Source: Nematocida ironsii
Taxonomy: Eukaryota; Microsporidia
Length of the DNA stretch: 54,852 nucleotides
Assembly (NCBI GenBank): GCA_001642415.1
Contig: LTDK01000185.1
Span: forward strand, 1 to 54,852
Direction: 5' to 3'
A model generated the notes under the pieces. The model saw nothing but the letters and a program-made list of their open reading frames with translations. It ran no database searches and had not been told where the DNA came from. Made by a program: the position numbers and the translations under genes. Every line of letters starts with the position of its first letter. The first letter of the stretch is position 1. Below are positions 8,889 to 20,200 of the stretch, piece after piece.

Positions 8889-9530
8889 TCACATGCCTTT
8901 TTTCTTTTCAATGTTATTTTGCCGGTATAAATTCATTCTTGTTGTTTCGATGTAGTTTGGATCGACTAAAAAACTGGCGGTTAGTCCGTGAATGACCTCA
9001 TCCATGTTATTGTCTTTTCTTTCAGACTTTTCGTACTCCAGATATTTTAGCATTCTTACAATAAGTACTGGGTTTTTATACTCTTTGTCTATTTTCTCGA
9101 TGAATTCGTATATCTTAGGAGACAAAAATACCGTTGTATTGTTTGCGTCTATTATATTTACATCTTCTAACTCCTTGATAAAACACATTACACTTTTATC
9201 TATGGTTAGGCTCTTTATTGGGTGGCACCTGATCTCTTTCACCTTTACATATAGCAGTTTTATAGACTTACAGCTTATACACAGGGGAACATTTGGTGTT
9301 TTTATCAGGTTAATTATACCCACACATACCGGGCATGTCTTGGGGCAGGTCATTCTGCTGCATGCATTTTTAATTCTTATGCTTGGTATTAGCTTGTTTA
9401 TTTCGTCAATCCATATGTTTAATACGATGTCGTATTTTAGTATTAGTATTGTTTCGTCTTCTATTTCCTTTACAATCTCTTCCGCCCACTTGTAGGTTAT
9501 TTCCTTTTTAAGTATTTCGCTCGCCTTCAT
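8889..9530 (-). CDS. cysteine-rich putative zinc-binding protein of unknown function
   Basis: A 213-residue protein that I do not recognise. A cysteine cluster sits in the middle: C57, C62, C66 and C69, then C84 and C87, and C102. The spacing allows one or two zinc sites (CxxxCxxC plus CxxC). The flanks are helical and charged, with no signal peptide or membrane segment. It could be a subunit of a transcription or repair complex that has diverged beyond recognition. The 3' neighbour is the UBL membrane protein on the same strand (290 bases away). An AT-rich stretch AAAATATTT lies about 30 bases before the ATG. Confidence 0.6.
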   Translation of the reverse strand: MKASEILKKEITYKWAEEIVKEIEDETILILKYDIVLNIWIDEINKLIPSIRIKNACSRMTCPKTCPVCVGIINLIKTPNVPLCISCKSIKLLYVKVKEIRCHPIKSLTIDKSVMCFIKELEDVNIIDANNTTVFLSPKIYEFIEKIDKEYKNPVLIVRMLKYLEYEKSERKDNNMDEVIHGLTASFLVDPNYIETTRMNLYRQNNIEKKKGM

Positions 9531-9811
9531 GTCTTTGCTGGCTTTCCTTGGTGTTAAATATTTTCGAATTATTTTTATATTTAGAAAATTCCAAACCCCT
9601 TCAGACTTATGCCAAATAAAATAAAATGAGAAGAGTTTTTAAAACATAAAATATGTAGAAAAACACATAAAAGCCAGGATTTATGCAAGGAGCCAAGAAT
9701 GGATTAAAGAAAAACACATAAAAAAATTGGCACCAGATAAATATATAAAAAGTTTATTTATTTTAGTAGAAATATCTACTATAAAATAACAATCAGCGCG
9801 CACGCTGCTAC

Positions 9812-12800
9812 TTAGAGAAGAAGCACATTCATTATCTTAGTTAACAGAATTACTATAAAAGAGTCCGAGACAGTAAGAATAAGAATCGCAAGGGTTGCAT
9901 TAAGCGATAGTGGTAAAAGATTAAAAAAACTTCTGATTTTAACAAAGAAATAAGCGTTAGATCCAGAAACATCACTTACTGCAATAAACAAAAGGCTCAA
10001 AAACACTAAGTGAAAGATGTAGAATCCTACAAACAGCTTGTTACTACTTTTGTTTTCTCTAAAGGGGGCGCCTGGTGTGTATTCTAGCCCAGAATAAAGT
10101 GCCTGCAGGTTTGACATAAGAAATATTCCGGATGCCAGCTGAGACTGCTCTGATAGCTTGTTTGGCTTTGATGGATCTACCTTTACATGACCTAGATACT
10201 CCATGTACTTCAGTAGAATAAGAAGATGCACTAAATGTGTGAAGCAGTGCACAACTATTCCAACAAGCGGCGACCAAGCAGCAAGTCTTTTCTGCGGCCT
10301 TTTATTGGATAGTTTAGAAGACGCTCTAAATTGGGACATGAGTATGGAAAGTGGGATGTTTATGAGAATATCTATGTATATATTCTGCGTATCTGACATG
10401 AACAGTCCTTTAAATAAAAGAATTAGCAGCGCATTAAACTGAGATATGGTTATTATAAGGATCTGTTCTATTTTGCTTAGAGTAGTTATAAGCGCACACT
10501 TCCCCTCCTTTATAATATCAAGTATACAGGATATTTCCTTGGTATATGACAGATACGATGAAACACAGTACTCAACAGAGCCTTCGGAGTTTGACAGAGA
10601 GATGCCTACATCTGCTATTTGTATTGCATTACAGTCATTAGCCCCATCCCCAACAAAACACACCAAGTCTGTTTCCTTATACATTTCAACAACCTGGCTC
10701 TTTTGCAGAGGATTCATCCGAGCAAAGACCATGCACCGCCTTTGAAGAAGCTGCTTGTACTCTAGCGATGTCATAAGCAGATCAAATAGAGCTCCCTCAA
10801 CAGCAATCACATAGTCAATGTACGACTCGTAGTCCTGGCCCTTTTTAACTTTCATTAACATTTTATCAAAAACAACATCATCGTTAACACACTCCCACTC
10901 TATAGACTCAATGCTCTTTTTTTGTGCATTGAATTTTGGATATATAACCGGCACATGTGGATCAATTATTCCGCAGTGCATTGCTACAGACACAGCAGTT
11001 AATAATGCATCCCCAGTACACATTATGTTTGATAGCCCTGCCTTCTTAAGAACCTCTATGGTTTGGGCAGTTTCCTCCTTCAATTTATTCTCAAATACAA
11101 TGGTGCACAACAACTTTAAATCAGATTCTACCTCTGCTCGGCCAGACAAGCTAGTCTTTACAGGTTTTCCTGCCAGCGATATAACTCTATATCCCTCTCT
11201 TGTATACCCACTAACTATTTCTATATTTCTGTTAATGTCATCCTGGCTTTCTGTGATGGACTGGATTGTCTCGGTTGACCCCTTAGTAAATACGTATGTG
11301 CTCCCACACATAAGCTCTGCAACAGTAGACATCCTCCTTATTGTCGAGTCAAAGTCAAATGTTTCTTTTATTTTCCCAATAGGCTTTCCATCAATATTAA
11401 TGGTTTTTTGCATTTTTTGATTTGACACTATATATTCTACATCTCCACTAGCAAATTGCAGCAACTTAATATCCAATGGATCACCAATAAGCCTGTCTCC
11501 TATTTTCTCTACAGAGTGGCATAGACTAAGAGCCTGCCTAACAATAGGGTCTTTTATATCTTCTATGGAATAAATCTCCATTCCATCAATGTTTATACAC
11601 TTTATGTCAAGTCCTTCCTCTGTAAGTGTTCCAGTCTTATCAAAGCATACTTTTGTAATTGTGCCTGAGATGTTGCTTATTGAGATGTCTTTGCATACTA
11701 TCTTTCTTCTATGAAGCCTTTGTGCACACATAGACATTCCCACCCAGATAGCCGTGGGGAGTGAGGGAGACACTAGCGCATATATAAGATCAAACATATA
11801 ACATATTAAAGTCCTAGTGGGCACACTGCCATATAAATAAGTAAATATAGATGCCACGCACGGTATAAGCATAATTCCGATAGCACCAATCACCTTAATT
11901 GTGTCATAATATATTGGTGGTTTAGTTATTTTCTGACCAATCAAATTTTTAAATGCCTTTCCTCTAGCAGAGTTGTAAGATATTCTGACTGCACGTACCA
12001 AACAACAATTATTCAGCTCTAAATACTTCCTGATTTCAGAGTCCTCGCCCTTGTATACATATTGCAAATCGTCCTGAGCCATCGCTTGAAAAACAACAGA
12101 TCCTGCCAAAACCTCAGCCCCTTCTTTTTTTAAAACAGGAACAGACTCGCCAGTAACAAATCCTTCATTCACTGCAACAGATCCACTGATAACCACACAG
12201 TCGCAGGGAACCTCTGCAAAGGGAAACAGCACTAATAAGTCGCCCAGCACAATATCTGCTTCCTTCACTATGGATATGGTGTCGTTGGAAACTATAAAAG
12301 AGTGTCTCTCCACTTTGGATATTTTATCTGACTGGTCGTTCTTCTGTACATCTGCCGTTACCTCATTCATCAGATTAAATGCCATAAGTAGAAAGATAAT
12401 AAAGGCATAGACATAATATTCTATATAAATCCATAACAGAATACCAAAAATTGTATATACGTTGATTGTGTCAAACAGCGCATCAAAGAATATGTAAAAG
12501 TTACTTTTACTCTTTGTCACTAGCAAATTCTTTCCAAAAAGTATTTCTCTTTCCTGTCTTGTCAGTGTATCAATGTACTTAGCCCCCCTTGGCTTATAAT
12601 ACTCCCCAGTCCTCCAGTTAAATATTAGCCGGGTGCCATTTATATACGCATACCGGTACTTTCCGTTCTTTACATACTCTCTAATCAGATACGTAATGCC
12701 GGCCTCTTCAACTTGTTCTTCTTTTACATCAAACGCCTTTCCGTTAAATATTAAAATGTCTGCATCTTCAACGGATGTTTGCTTTGTTTCTAGCAATAGT

Positions 12801-12937
12801 TTTATTCTAGGGGACGAGCAAAGCACGTGGAGAAGTCCTAAAGTCATCACTGAGAAACCATAGTACACTTCTTTAGGAAATCTGCGCTTTCTTCCCTCCA
12901 TTCTACTCCTATTCTGGTCTCCAATGAATGTTGGCAT
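9812..12937 (-). CDS. P5B-type ATPase (ATP13A/Ypk9-like cation or polyamine pump)
   Basis: A 1041-residue P-type ATPase. Motifs seen: actuator TGES (residues ~262-265), phosphorylation site CFDKTGTLTEEGLD with Asp433, KGSTE in the nucleotide domain, MNPLQKSQVVE, and the hinge GDGAND near residue 765. EEGLD after DKTGTLT and the form of the hinge region are typical of P5 ATPases. The M4 motif reads SPSLP, which aligns with PPALP of P5B better than PPELP of P5A. P5B pumps (ATP13A2, Ypk9) sit in lysosome/vacuole-like membranes; ATP13A2 exports polyamines. Polyamine transport is therefore a reasonable but unproven role. The start is ATG 12937, right after a TTTTTTACCCC stretch of the CCC type noted before microsporidian genes. 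Confidence 0.9.
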   Translation of the reverse strand: MPTFIGDQNRSRMEGRKRRFPKEVYYGFSVMTLGLLHVLCSSPRIKLLLETKQTSVEDADILIFNGKAFDVKEEQVEEAGITYLIREYVKNGKYRYAYINGTRLIFNWRTGEYYKPRGAKYIDTLTRQEREILFGKNLLVTKSKSNFYIFFDALFDTINVYTIFGILLWIYIEYYVYAFIIFLLMAFNLMNEVTADVQKNDQSDKISKVERHSFIVSNDTISIVKEADIVLGDLLVLFPFAEVPCDCVVISGSVAVNEGFVTGESVPVLKKEGAEVLAGSVVFQAMAQDDLQYVYKGEDSEIRKYLELNNCCLVRAVRISYNSARGKAFKNLIGQKITKPPIYYDTIKVIGAIGIMLIPCVASIFTYLYGSVPTRTLICYMFDLIYALVSPSLPTAIWVGMSMCAQRLHRRKIVCKDISISNISGTITKVCFDKTGTLTEEGLDIKCINIDGMEIYSIEDIKDPIVRQALSLCHSVEKIGDRLIGDPLDIKLLQFASGDVEYIVSNQKMQKTINIDGKPIGKIKETFDFDSTIRRMSTVAELMCGSTYVFTKGSTETIQSITESQDDINRNIEIVSGYTREGYRVISLAGKPVKTSLSGRAEVESDLKLLCTIVFENKLKEETAQTIEVLKKAGLSNIMCTGDALLTAVSVAMHCGIIDPHVPVIYPKFNAQKKSIESIEWECVNDDVVFDKMLMKVKKGQDYESYIDYVIAVEGALFDLLMTSLEYKQLLQRRCMVFARMNPLQKSQVVEMYKETDLVCFVGDGANDCNAIQIADVGISLSNSEGSVEYCVSSYLSYTKEISCILDIIKEGKCALITTLSKIEQILIITISQFNALLILLFKGLFMSDTQNIYIDILINIPLSILMSQFRASSKLSNKRPQKRLAAWSPLVGIVVHCFTHLVHLLILLKYMEYLGHVKVDPSKPNKLSEQSQLASGIFLMSNLQALYSGLEYTPGAPFRENKSSNKLFVGFYIFHLVFLSLLFIAVSDVSGSNAYFFVKIRSFFNLLPLSLNATLAILILTVSDSFIVILLTKIMNVLLL

Positions 12938-13049
12938 AGTCGGGGTAAAAAATTAATAGTTTAAATACGGGGGAATGCCTCTATTGGAGTACTATTTTTG
13001 ATTTTTATTGGTAAAATACTAGGGGATTCGTCTCTATATCTAGATATAT

Positions 13050-15242
13050 CTAATTATAATATTTGGCGCTGGGTGCCCGTCTAAAAAACTGCCTCGCTTG
13101 GGTTATTGACATGTCAATACTTAAATTTACACTTGTTTCTTCTAAATGCCGCTGTATCCATCTGGGCAGTTGTGTTTTTTTTTCGGGCACATTAAATCGT
13201 CTATCTGCTAGCACTGCCAAACCATAATCAGTGCTTGTTCTTAAAACTCTTCCTACGCACTGCGCAGTCTGTCTCATCGCATCAAAGGAAAGAAATTCTG
13301 ACTCTCGTATTCCAAACTCCTCTGCCAAGAACTCTAGCCTTTTTTTAAGTCTAGGACTCTCTGTATACTGAAATGGAACACCAAATACCAGAACTGCCCG
13401 CCCATAGCAGCCAGAAAAGTCTACCCCCTCTGAGACCTTTCCTCTTGCTACACTAAGCATAAGCCCACCTCTTCCAGTTTCGCAAGCTCTTTTGTAGCCA
13501 TCAAGTGCTCTTTCAGTCTCCGCGTGCTCAAATGACTCGACAAAAATTAGCTTGCACTCCATTATCTTTTTTATAATACCACTTTCCGTCCAGGCAGCCA
13601 CAGCTTCCTCCATGTACTTGTATGACGGAAAAAAGCATACCAGCCCATCGGGCACTGACATAGACATTTCAAGGAGAAGGTTTCCATAATTACGGACAAC
13701 AGCAGGCTCCGCCCGAAGTGAAAATGTGCTTGACAGCGCATTCGAACCATCCATGGCCAGCGTCATTTGATCACTCCCCTTTGTAACAATTAGCGCGTGT
13801 AGACCTCTCTTAGAAGAAACATCTATTTCCACCGACTTTATTGGTGTAAAGTCCAATAGCCTTGGATATATTGAAATGGGGCTAAGCGTTCCACTTGTAA
13901 TAATTACATTATTGTACCCAGAAAAAACATGCTTCATAGCAATTGATGAGTCTAAGCATGAAAGATGCAGCACCGGCTCATAAACTGAATAGGAATTGAA
14001 TGGCTCAAAAACAACAGAAAACCCCTTTTTAAACTGCCCACACAATGAGCAGAAGTCACAAACTCTAGATAGTTCAGAGTAGTCCTCAATAAATCCGTGC
14101 ATTTCCAGCTCGCCCATTATTTCCCGAAGCCTCCGAGAAAGATGAACTAAAGACGAAAAGTCAACATATACTGTATTTTCCAGATTTTTAATAAAAACAT
14201 CCGTAGTTTCTGTTGTTAAATTTACATTTTTTAGCTTTGTTTTAAAGAATTCAATTATTCTCTTTGCAGCAGATATAAATCCATTTATGCTTCGGAGGGT
14301 TCCTGGTACTAGAGAAGTAAATTTTCTGCTTGATTTATGCCCTTCAAGAAGAGATGAAAAGTCACTTCTGATGCCCTTTCCCTTGTTATATGCGGTCTTT
14401 TCTTTATTTCTGTTATTTAAGCTTAAGCTCTTGCTTACAGAATACTCTGAAATATCGGACAGGCTCTTCCATGCTTTATCTAAGCACGCTCGGTTTATAT
14501 GAACTGTTAACACTTCTACACAAACACTGTCTATATTATGCGCTTCGTCAAAAACAACTACACAGTTGCTCCCCAACCCGCTGCTAACCAAATCGTTTAT
14601 TCGTGGATCTATCATATAGTTATATGTGTATACTATACAGTCTGCTAAAAATATTGATGATCTCGCAGTGTAGTATGCACAAGCACCCTTTTTGTTGCCT
14701 ATTTCTTTTAGATCATCTAGTGTATATATTCCGCTCGGCATACCTTCAGCAGTTTTTAAATATTCCTTGTAAAAACTACACGCTTCTTTTTCCTGCCTGC
14801 ACCTTCTATTAACAAGACTAGGAACCGCATTTATATCTGGATTTAAGCAGAGCGTTCTTCTTGCTGCCAGTCCTAGGCCAGTGTACTCTATATCTGGTAT
14901 GTATGTTTTAATGTACTCATATAGCTCTTTTAGCTCCTCAAGGACTTTTTCTATTTCTGCTGTGGTTCTTGTGCAGTATACTATTTTAAAAATTCCTTCT
15001 TTTCTTTTAAACCCATTTCTCTGGATTCTTTCATACCCCTCTTCTTTTGTCATAAGATGTATCTGGTAGCTCACTAGAAAGCTCAGTAGGACAATGGTTT
15101 TCCCCGTGCCTGTTGGCATTTCTATTAGGCAGTGCCCTTTTGCCTGCACCACCTCATGCAGTTCTTTTATATATTGCATCTGTTCTGGGTATATTTTATT
15201 CTTTGGGAAGAATACTTCAATATTACCCATTTTAATAATCAT
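13050..15242 (-). CDS. RAD3: TFIIH DNA helicase Rad3/XPD
   Basis: A 730-residue superfamily 2 helicase with an iron-sulfur cluster, acting 5'-3' in transcription initiation and nucleotide excision repair. The start is typical: FFPKNKIYPEQ followed by Walker A PTGTGKT at residues ~43-49. Other motifs: VVFDEAHNID (DEAH box), Fe-S region cysteines (CLNPD, CRQEKEAC, ACAYYTARS), SGTLSPISIYP, and motif VI QCVGRVLRTSTDYG. I chose ATG 15242 (15230 is also possible) because the longer frame to 15311 begins with TTG and adds residues absent from the family. A Chl1/FANCJ relative is less likely given the close N-terminal match to XPD. Confidence 0.92.
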   Translation of the reverse strand: MIIKMGNIEVFFPKNKIYPEQMQYIKELHEVVQAKGHCLIEMPTGTGKTIVLLSFLVSYQIHLMTKEEGYERIQRNGFKRKEGIFKIVYCTRTTAEIEKVLEELKELYEYIKTYIPDIEYTGLGLAARRTLCLNPDINAVPSLVNRRCRQEKEACSFYKEYLKTAEGMPSGIYTLDDLKEIGNKKGACAYYTARSSIFLADCIVYTYNYMIDPRINDLVSSGLGSNCVVVFDEAHNIDSVCVEVLTVHINRACLDKAWKSLSDISEYSVSKSLSLNNRNKEKTAYNKGKGIRSDFSSLLEGHKSSRKFTSLVPGTLRSINGFISAAKRIIEFFKTKLKNVNLTTETTDVFIKNLENTVYVDFSSLVHLSRRLREIMGELEMHGFIEDYSELSRVCDFCSLCGQFKKGFSVVFEPFNSYSVYEPVLHLSCLDSSIAMKHVFSGYNNVIITSGTLSPISIYPRLLDFTPIKSVEIDVSSKRGLHALIVTKGSDQMTLAMDGSNALSSTFSLRAEPAVVRNYGNLLLEMSMSVPDGLVCFFPSYKYMEEAVAAWTESGIIKKIMECKLIFVESFEHAETERALDGYKRACETGRGGLMLSVARGKVSEGVDFSGCYGRAVLVFGVPFQYTESPRLKKRLEFLAEEFGIRESEFLSFDAMRQTAQCVGRVLRTSTDYGLAVLADRRFNVPEKKTQLPRWIQRHLEETSVNLSIDMSITQARQFFRRAPSAKYYN

Positions 15243-15420
15243 AAATAAAAAATCGTGTGCGTATTTCTTTCTAGCAATAAAGCATATATTTTCTAATGAA
15301 ATGGCGTACAAGTTGATTTTATAGAAACCCCTGCCGTATCTATTATTTCTACCAAACTATATCCTATTATACAGGGCTATTCTCTAACGGATTATGCATT
15401 TCTGAGTAATTTAATATTTA

Positions 15421-16641
15421 TTAAAGATCTGGCATTGCCTCATACATATTCTCTATGTTTTCTGTGGAGTCTAAAAGACTGTTTCCTTCTTTCTTATACT
15501 GTCCGAATTTACTCTGATTTATATTTAGATTTATCAGTTCGTCACTGGCATTTGGTAGCTCAGCACACTCTGCTGGCACTTTTGTTGAGAAGCGAATTCT
15601 TCCTATCTGCAAGTCTCTTAGAATCATGAACCCAGCAGTTCTTTTGTCTGGAATTCCTCCGCTTGTAAGTCTTCCCCACTTCACAGCAAGTGATATAAGA
15701 AGCTCGTCTTCTGTCTGTGGCTCTGCTATTCCGTAGAGTATAGCTAGCTCCTTTCCGCCGACTCTGTTAAATATAAAGGAAACAACTTCTTCTAAATTTA
15801 CTTCAGAGGTGCTTGCTCTAAGCGCCGCACTCACTGGATTACACTTGTTGTAGATAACTCCCGGAGAGTCTATCAGCCGAATTGACCCATTCAGGACAAT
15901 TTGTTGCAATATTTTTGTTACTCCTGGAGTGTTTTTTACTTCACATGACTTTTCTCTCTTTAGTGAGTTTATAAGACTGCTTTTTCCTACATTTGGACAC
16001 CCAACAATCCCTACTGTTACTGAGCCACCTGATCTGCAGTAGTTGTTTAGTAAGTTCATTAGATCTTTCACCCCAAATGCCTCTGCCTTAAGCTCTGTTT
16101 TTTCTGTGTGCCCAAGCTTAGTGCGCTGCGACTGTGTAGACGCTTTGAATGGAACAGTTGGTGCATAGTTTCTTAAGTATGCTAGCCAGCTACCCCAATT
16201 TTCTCTGTCTACTAGATCAATTTTATTTAGAATATATACTAGCTTCTTCTCCTGCGAGTGGACTATTTTTTCTACCTCGGGGGCTCTGCTTCCTATTGGG
16301 TCTCTTGCATCAAGAACTTGAAGAATAACATCAGATTCTGCTACCACCTTGTATATTTCCTTAATGTATCTTCTTGAAATATCATCTTGAGTGTCTTGCT
16401 TTAAGCCGCTCTTCTGGGCCTCGTTATATAGCTTTAGTCTAATTTCTGCACTCTCTCTTATCTGCCTAAGGGTCATTTTCTCCTCTTCTGTCTTTACTGC
16501 GTTGAATGCCCCGGTTGTTTCTCTTTTCTCTTGCTTTCTTTCCCTTCGCCTCTGCACCTTGTCTGCTCTTGCTGCCTTTTTTCTTAAGTTTTCTCTAGTC
16601 TTTGTAGTCGTTCTCTTGCTTAACCGTTTCTTCTCTTTCAT
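15421..16641 (-). CDS. NUG1: nucleolar GTPase Nug1/GNL3 (nucleostemin family)
   Basis: A 406-residue circularly permuted GTPase needed for assembly and export of the large ribosomal subunit. The basic N-terminal Grn1-type segment (residues 1-50, dense Lys/Arg) is a nucleolar signal. G motifs come in permuted order: DARDP (111-115), NKID (139-142), GCPNVGKS (214-221), NTPGVT (237-242) and DSPGV (258-262). The C-terminal domain follows. Grn1-like sequence and NTPGVT separate it from Nog2 and Lsg1, though Nog2 cannot be fully excluded by eye. ATG 16641 is preceded by AAATTTTTTT. Confidence 0.88.
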   Translation of the reverse strand: MKEKKRLSKRTTTKTRENLRKKAARADKVQRRRERKQEKRETTGAFNAVKTEEEKMTLRQIRESAEIRLKLYNEAQKSGLKQDTQDDISRRYIKEIYKVVAESDVILQVLDARDPIGSRAPEVEKIVHSQEKKLVYILNKIDLVDRENWGSWLAYLRNYAPTVPFKASTQSQRTKLGHTEKTELKAEAFGVKDLMNLLNNYCRSGGSVTVGIVGCPNVGKSSLINSLKREKSCEVKNTPGVTKILQQIVLNGSIRLIDSPGVIYNKCNPVSAALRASTSEVNLEEVVSFIFNRVGGKELAILYGIAEPQTEDELLISLAVKWGRLTSGGIPDKRTAGFMILRDLQIGRIRFSTKVPAECAELPNASDELINLNINQSKFGQYKKEGNSLLDSTENIENMYEAMPDL

Positions 16642-17238
16642 AAAAAAATTTCATTTGGCTTTTTCCGCCTATAAAGAATCAAACCATAATGTATGCCTCT
16701 TTCGTCTAATCAATCTAAAGATGAGCTATAGGCGCATTGCCATACATAGCTGTTTTTCTTTCTGCATCCCATGGGTATATGCTATTTATAAATAATGTTT
16801 CTATTTTGTATGTTTATATTTACCCCTCAATTGATTCTTTCTTTAATAATGATGTTTTCACAGTTAGTCATTACTTATCCACATTAATTGTTATATTCTC
16901 AATAAATTCATGTAATAACACATAATATGTCCATAGTAGGCAGAACTATAATTGTTTTATAAAACAGTGCATATTCTATATAATATACTAGTACTCCTTC
17001 AATTTGACTAAATTTATATAGCTTGTTAGTACCATCCGCTATAAAATAATACATATTCTGACTATGCCATATTAACATGATTTTGTTGGATATAAACACT
17101 GATTATACCATTAATTGGTGGCATACCCATCTAAGACCATTTAAATCAAAGTATAATATATTTTCTTGTATAATTTTATTTATTTTGTGCCAATGGGCAT
17201 AATATTAAGAAATGAATAATTTTTATCTTAAGCTTAGT
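16642..17238. other. gene-free AT-rich spacer
   Basis: About 600 bases between NUG1 and the large secreted-protein gene. I see only short open frames without family features, and AT-rich sequence. It marks the border between the compact housekeeping block and the accessory region. Confidence 0.6.
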
Positions 17239-20200
17239 TCAATAGTAATATTTATTAAAAACAGCATTTAAAATATTATAGTGTATTCCAAGCTTAGACT
17301 TTGTGTAATTAACATTCTTTAAACTTATATATATTCTAGAGATATCTGAAATATCAAATTCCTCTATGCTTTGAGGAGTCTTTAAATTTTCGATATTTCT
17401 TTTTAGTGCAGGACTAAGCATATGGTGCATTTCATTTTCTTTGTTAAATAGCGCTGCTATAAGAGCTTTCATTTCTGGGCATAAAAGAGGAACTATATTA
17501 CTCTTTCCTGTACTTTTTCTTGTATATATGCATATTCCATAACGGAGCATGTCTTGTGAAACGTGCTTTCTTTGGAGCATGTTTAAGAATAAGATCACTG
17601 CAGTCGAACCAGTCCTTTTTTCTCTATATTTTAAAGAATTTTTTACATAAGTATCGGTTATATTTAATTCGTAGTTAGTATACTCTCCTAGATCATATTG
17701 TTTTTTTACATGCCATGATATTTTTATACTATTATCTATTAATTTTGTTTGCTTAAGCTCCATACTATAGCAGTCGCAGTCTTCATACGGGCTGTTTATG
17801 CCTAGTATGTAAAAATCGCTATAATAGTTTATCTCCCTCTTATACACAGTAGCTAATTCTATAATTGTGTGTTTTCGATCTTCTTTCCTAACCATATAGT
17901 CTAACCAATTAGAAAATTCAATAGGAACTAGATTTTGATGGCCCATAATTGAATAAATGATATATTTCTCTGACTTTAAAACATATGGGCCAAAGTACAC
18001 TGCAGATATTGTCAGTTTAGGCAGAAATAGCGGTATTCTAGGCGCATGCATATTTTTTGTATATCCATCAAACAACTTCTTTGCTTTATCTTCATCTTCT
18101 TTGTATGCTGTATTAAGTGCTTCATCACTTATTAGATTAAACTGCGCAAATAAAAACTCTGTAGTTTTTATATTCTCTTTAATATAATAGAACACAACAT
18201 CAAACCCTAACTTGTCCATTTCTTCAATGGTTTTATTCATTTCATCGCTGGTGCTACTATCCTCCAGCTTTCTTTTTTTGGAACTATCAGTCGGCATGCT
18301 AATCATTGTCCATGTTTTGTCCTTCCTGTTATACTTAAATGGATATACATTGTTAACTAATGGCTGATCATTTCGGGTGTTGGTATTGAATGTTTTTCTT
18401 ATATGGTTTACAATATCATCTATTGTGTGTATATAATGATACTCTATAGTCCCGTTATTATTAAGCATAAAAAACGGAAAGTGTATAATATGCACACGAT
18501 TCGCACTATTGTCTACAAATTGGACATGATAGTGGTGCGAATAAGATAGCTCTATGAAATCTTTGCACTTATAGATAAAGCTTAAATTTTTTTCTTTCAG
18601 TTTATCTAGTGTTCTTATATTTTTCTCGGCATTATCATATTTAAATAATATATTACATATCCTATAAATATGCACTACAACAACACCCTTTCCTTGATAT
18701 ATGGTTATATTGTTTCTAGGAATCTTTGTATATTTTTTCATTGCTGAATATGTACTATCACTCTCAACTGATAAATGAGTATTATTTATACTAGAATCTA
18801 GATTTGTTTCGTATAGATATAACGAATACTTATAAAAGTATGCAAACACTTTATACACAAGTTTATATAATTCAATATCGGTTTTTAGTTCTAGCGATTC
18901 TTTTGTCGCTATTGATATTTTTTTATATGATTCTTCGATTATATTGGGGTTGTTATGCACTTCTCCATATAAGTATTTTATGATGCAAAATAGATTACTT
19001 ATATATTTAGTAGTAGCACAGAAAGAATTTTTTTTGGCTATTCTTTCTAACAGCTCAATTTCTTCATACTTTATATAAAACAAGTCTTCGTATATTTCTG
19101 GAATGCTTAGAATTAATAAAAACCGCCGTTTTAGATACATATCTTTTTCTTTTATGATAAAAGAAGATCCCAAAATGGTTTGATCCATACGAGTAATTAA
19201 TATACTCTCTAGGTGCCATAGAAGATTTATGTCTTTTTTAATATATATATCGCCCAATGTAACTACACAGGGCAAGAATGTTTTTACATTATCAGTTGAT
19301 ACTCTTCTTATAGATGTATTGTTAGAAAAAGGAAATTCTTTATGTAAATAAATATCCAGATCTAAAAATAATCCAGGATAATAAGATACATTGTCTTCGT
19401 TAAATATAGAATTTCGGATTGTATTTTTATAACTATTTAGAAAATTAACAACCCAAAAAGCCTTTTCAATGCTTTCTTTTTTAATCATAGATAGAACTAC
19501 CCATACATTTTTGGTTTTTTTAATAGCGATATTTATATTAAAATAAAATTTTAGTATAAAATTGCCATTAGTTGTATCTGAAGAAAATAATTTATGTTCA
19601 GGGCAGTCTTTTAACATATCTAGTTTATATGCATGATATAAATTTATAAAGTCTATATATTTTTTTGAATTTTTATCCATAGAGAATAAAATAGGCATCC
19701 AGGAGGTTCTTTTTATTTTTTGAGAAGTTTTTTCCCTACTTTTTACAGCAGCAAGTGCTTTAATATCTTTTGCTTTTATGCTAATTTTATACTGATTTTT
19801 TTGCTTGCTGTTAATTGTTATTGAAGTATATGGTTTTGCATTATTTTTGACAAATCTACTACTATATACTGGTTTTGATGCATGTAATGTATTATTAAAA
19901 GGCTGGCTTATAGAGCATGGGTTACATTCCTGTGGGGCTGGTCTTGTCATCACGCCTGCCTCGTGAAAACTATTTTGTAAAGTATGCTCCTGAGGGTAAT
20001 TATATTTGCTACCCATTTGATTTTCATATAATGCCAAATTATTGTAGGCACATTTATGAAAATTATTTCTAAAATAAAATGCCCTACTGTTACTGCATTT
20101 TTGCATATAATAATAGTCGTTTGTGTTACTACTCGTGCCTGGCATTGGATGCATAAATCCCCCATTTGTTGCACAAAAAACAACATTCACAACTTTTAGA

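Noticed and set aside
8729..8911. 60-codon frame on the minus strand overlapping the cysteine-rich gene end
   Set aside because: Short, no features, overlaps a better-supported gene.
10911..11420. 169-codon frame on the plus strand
   Set aside because: Antisense to the P5B ATPase nucleotide domain.
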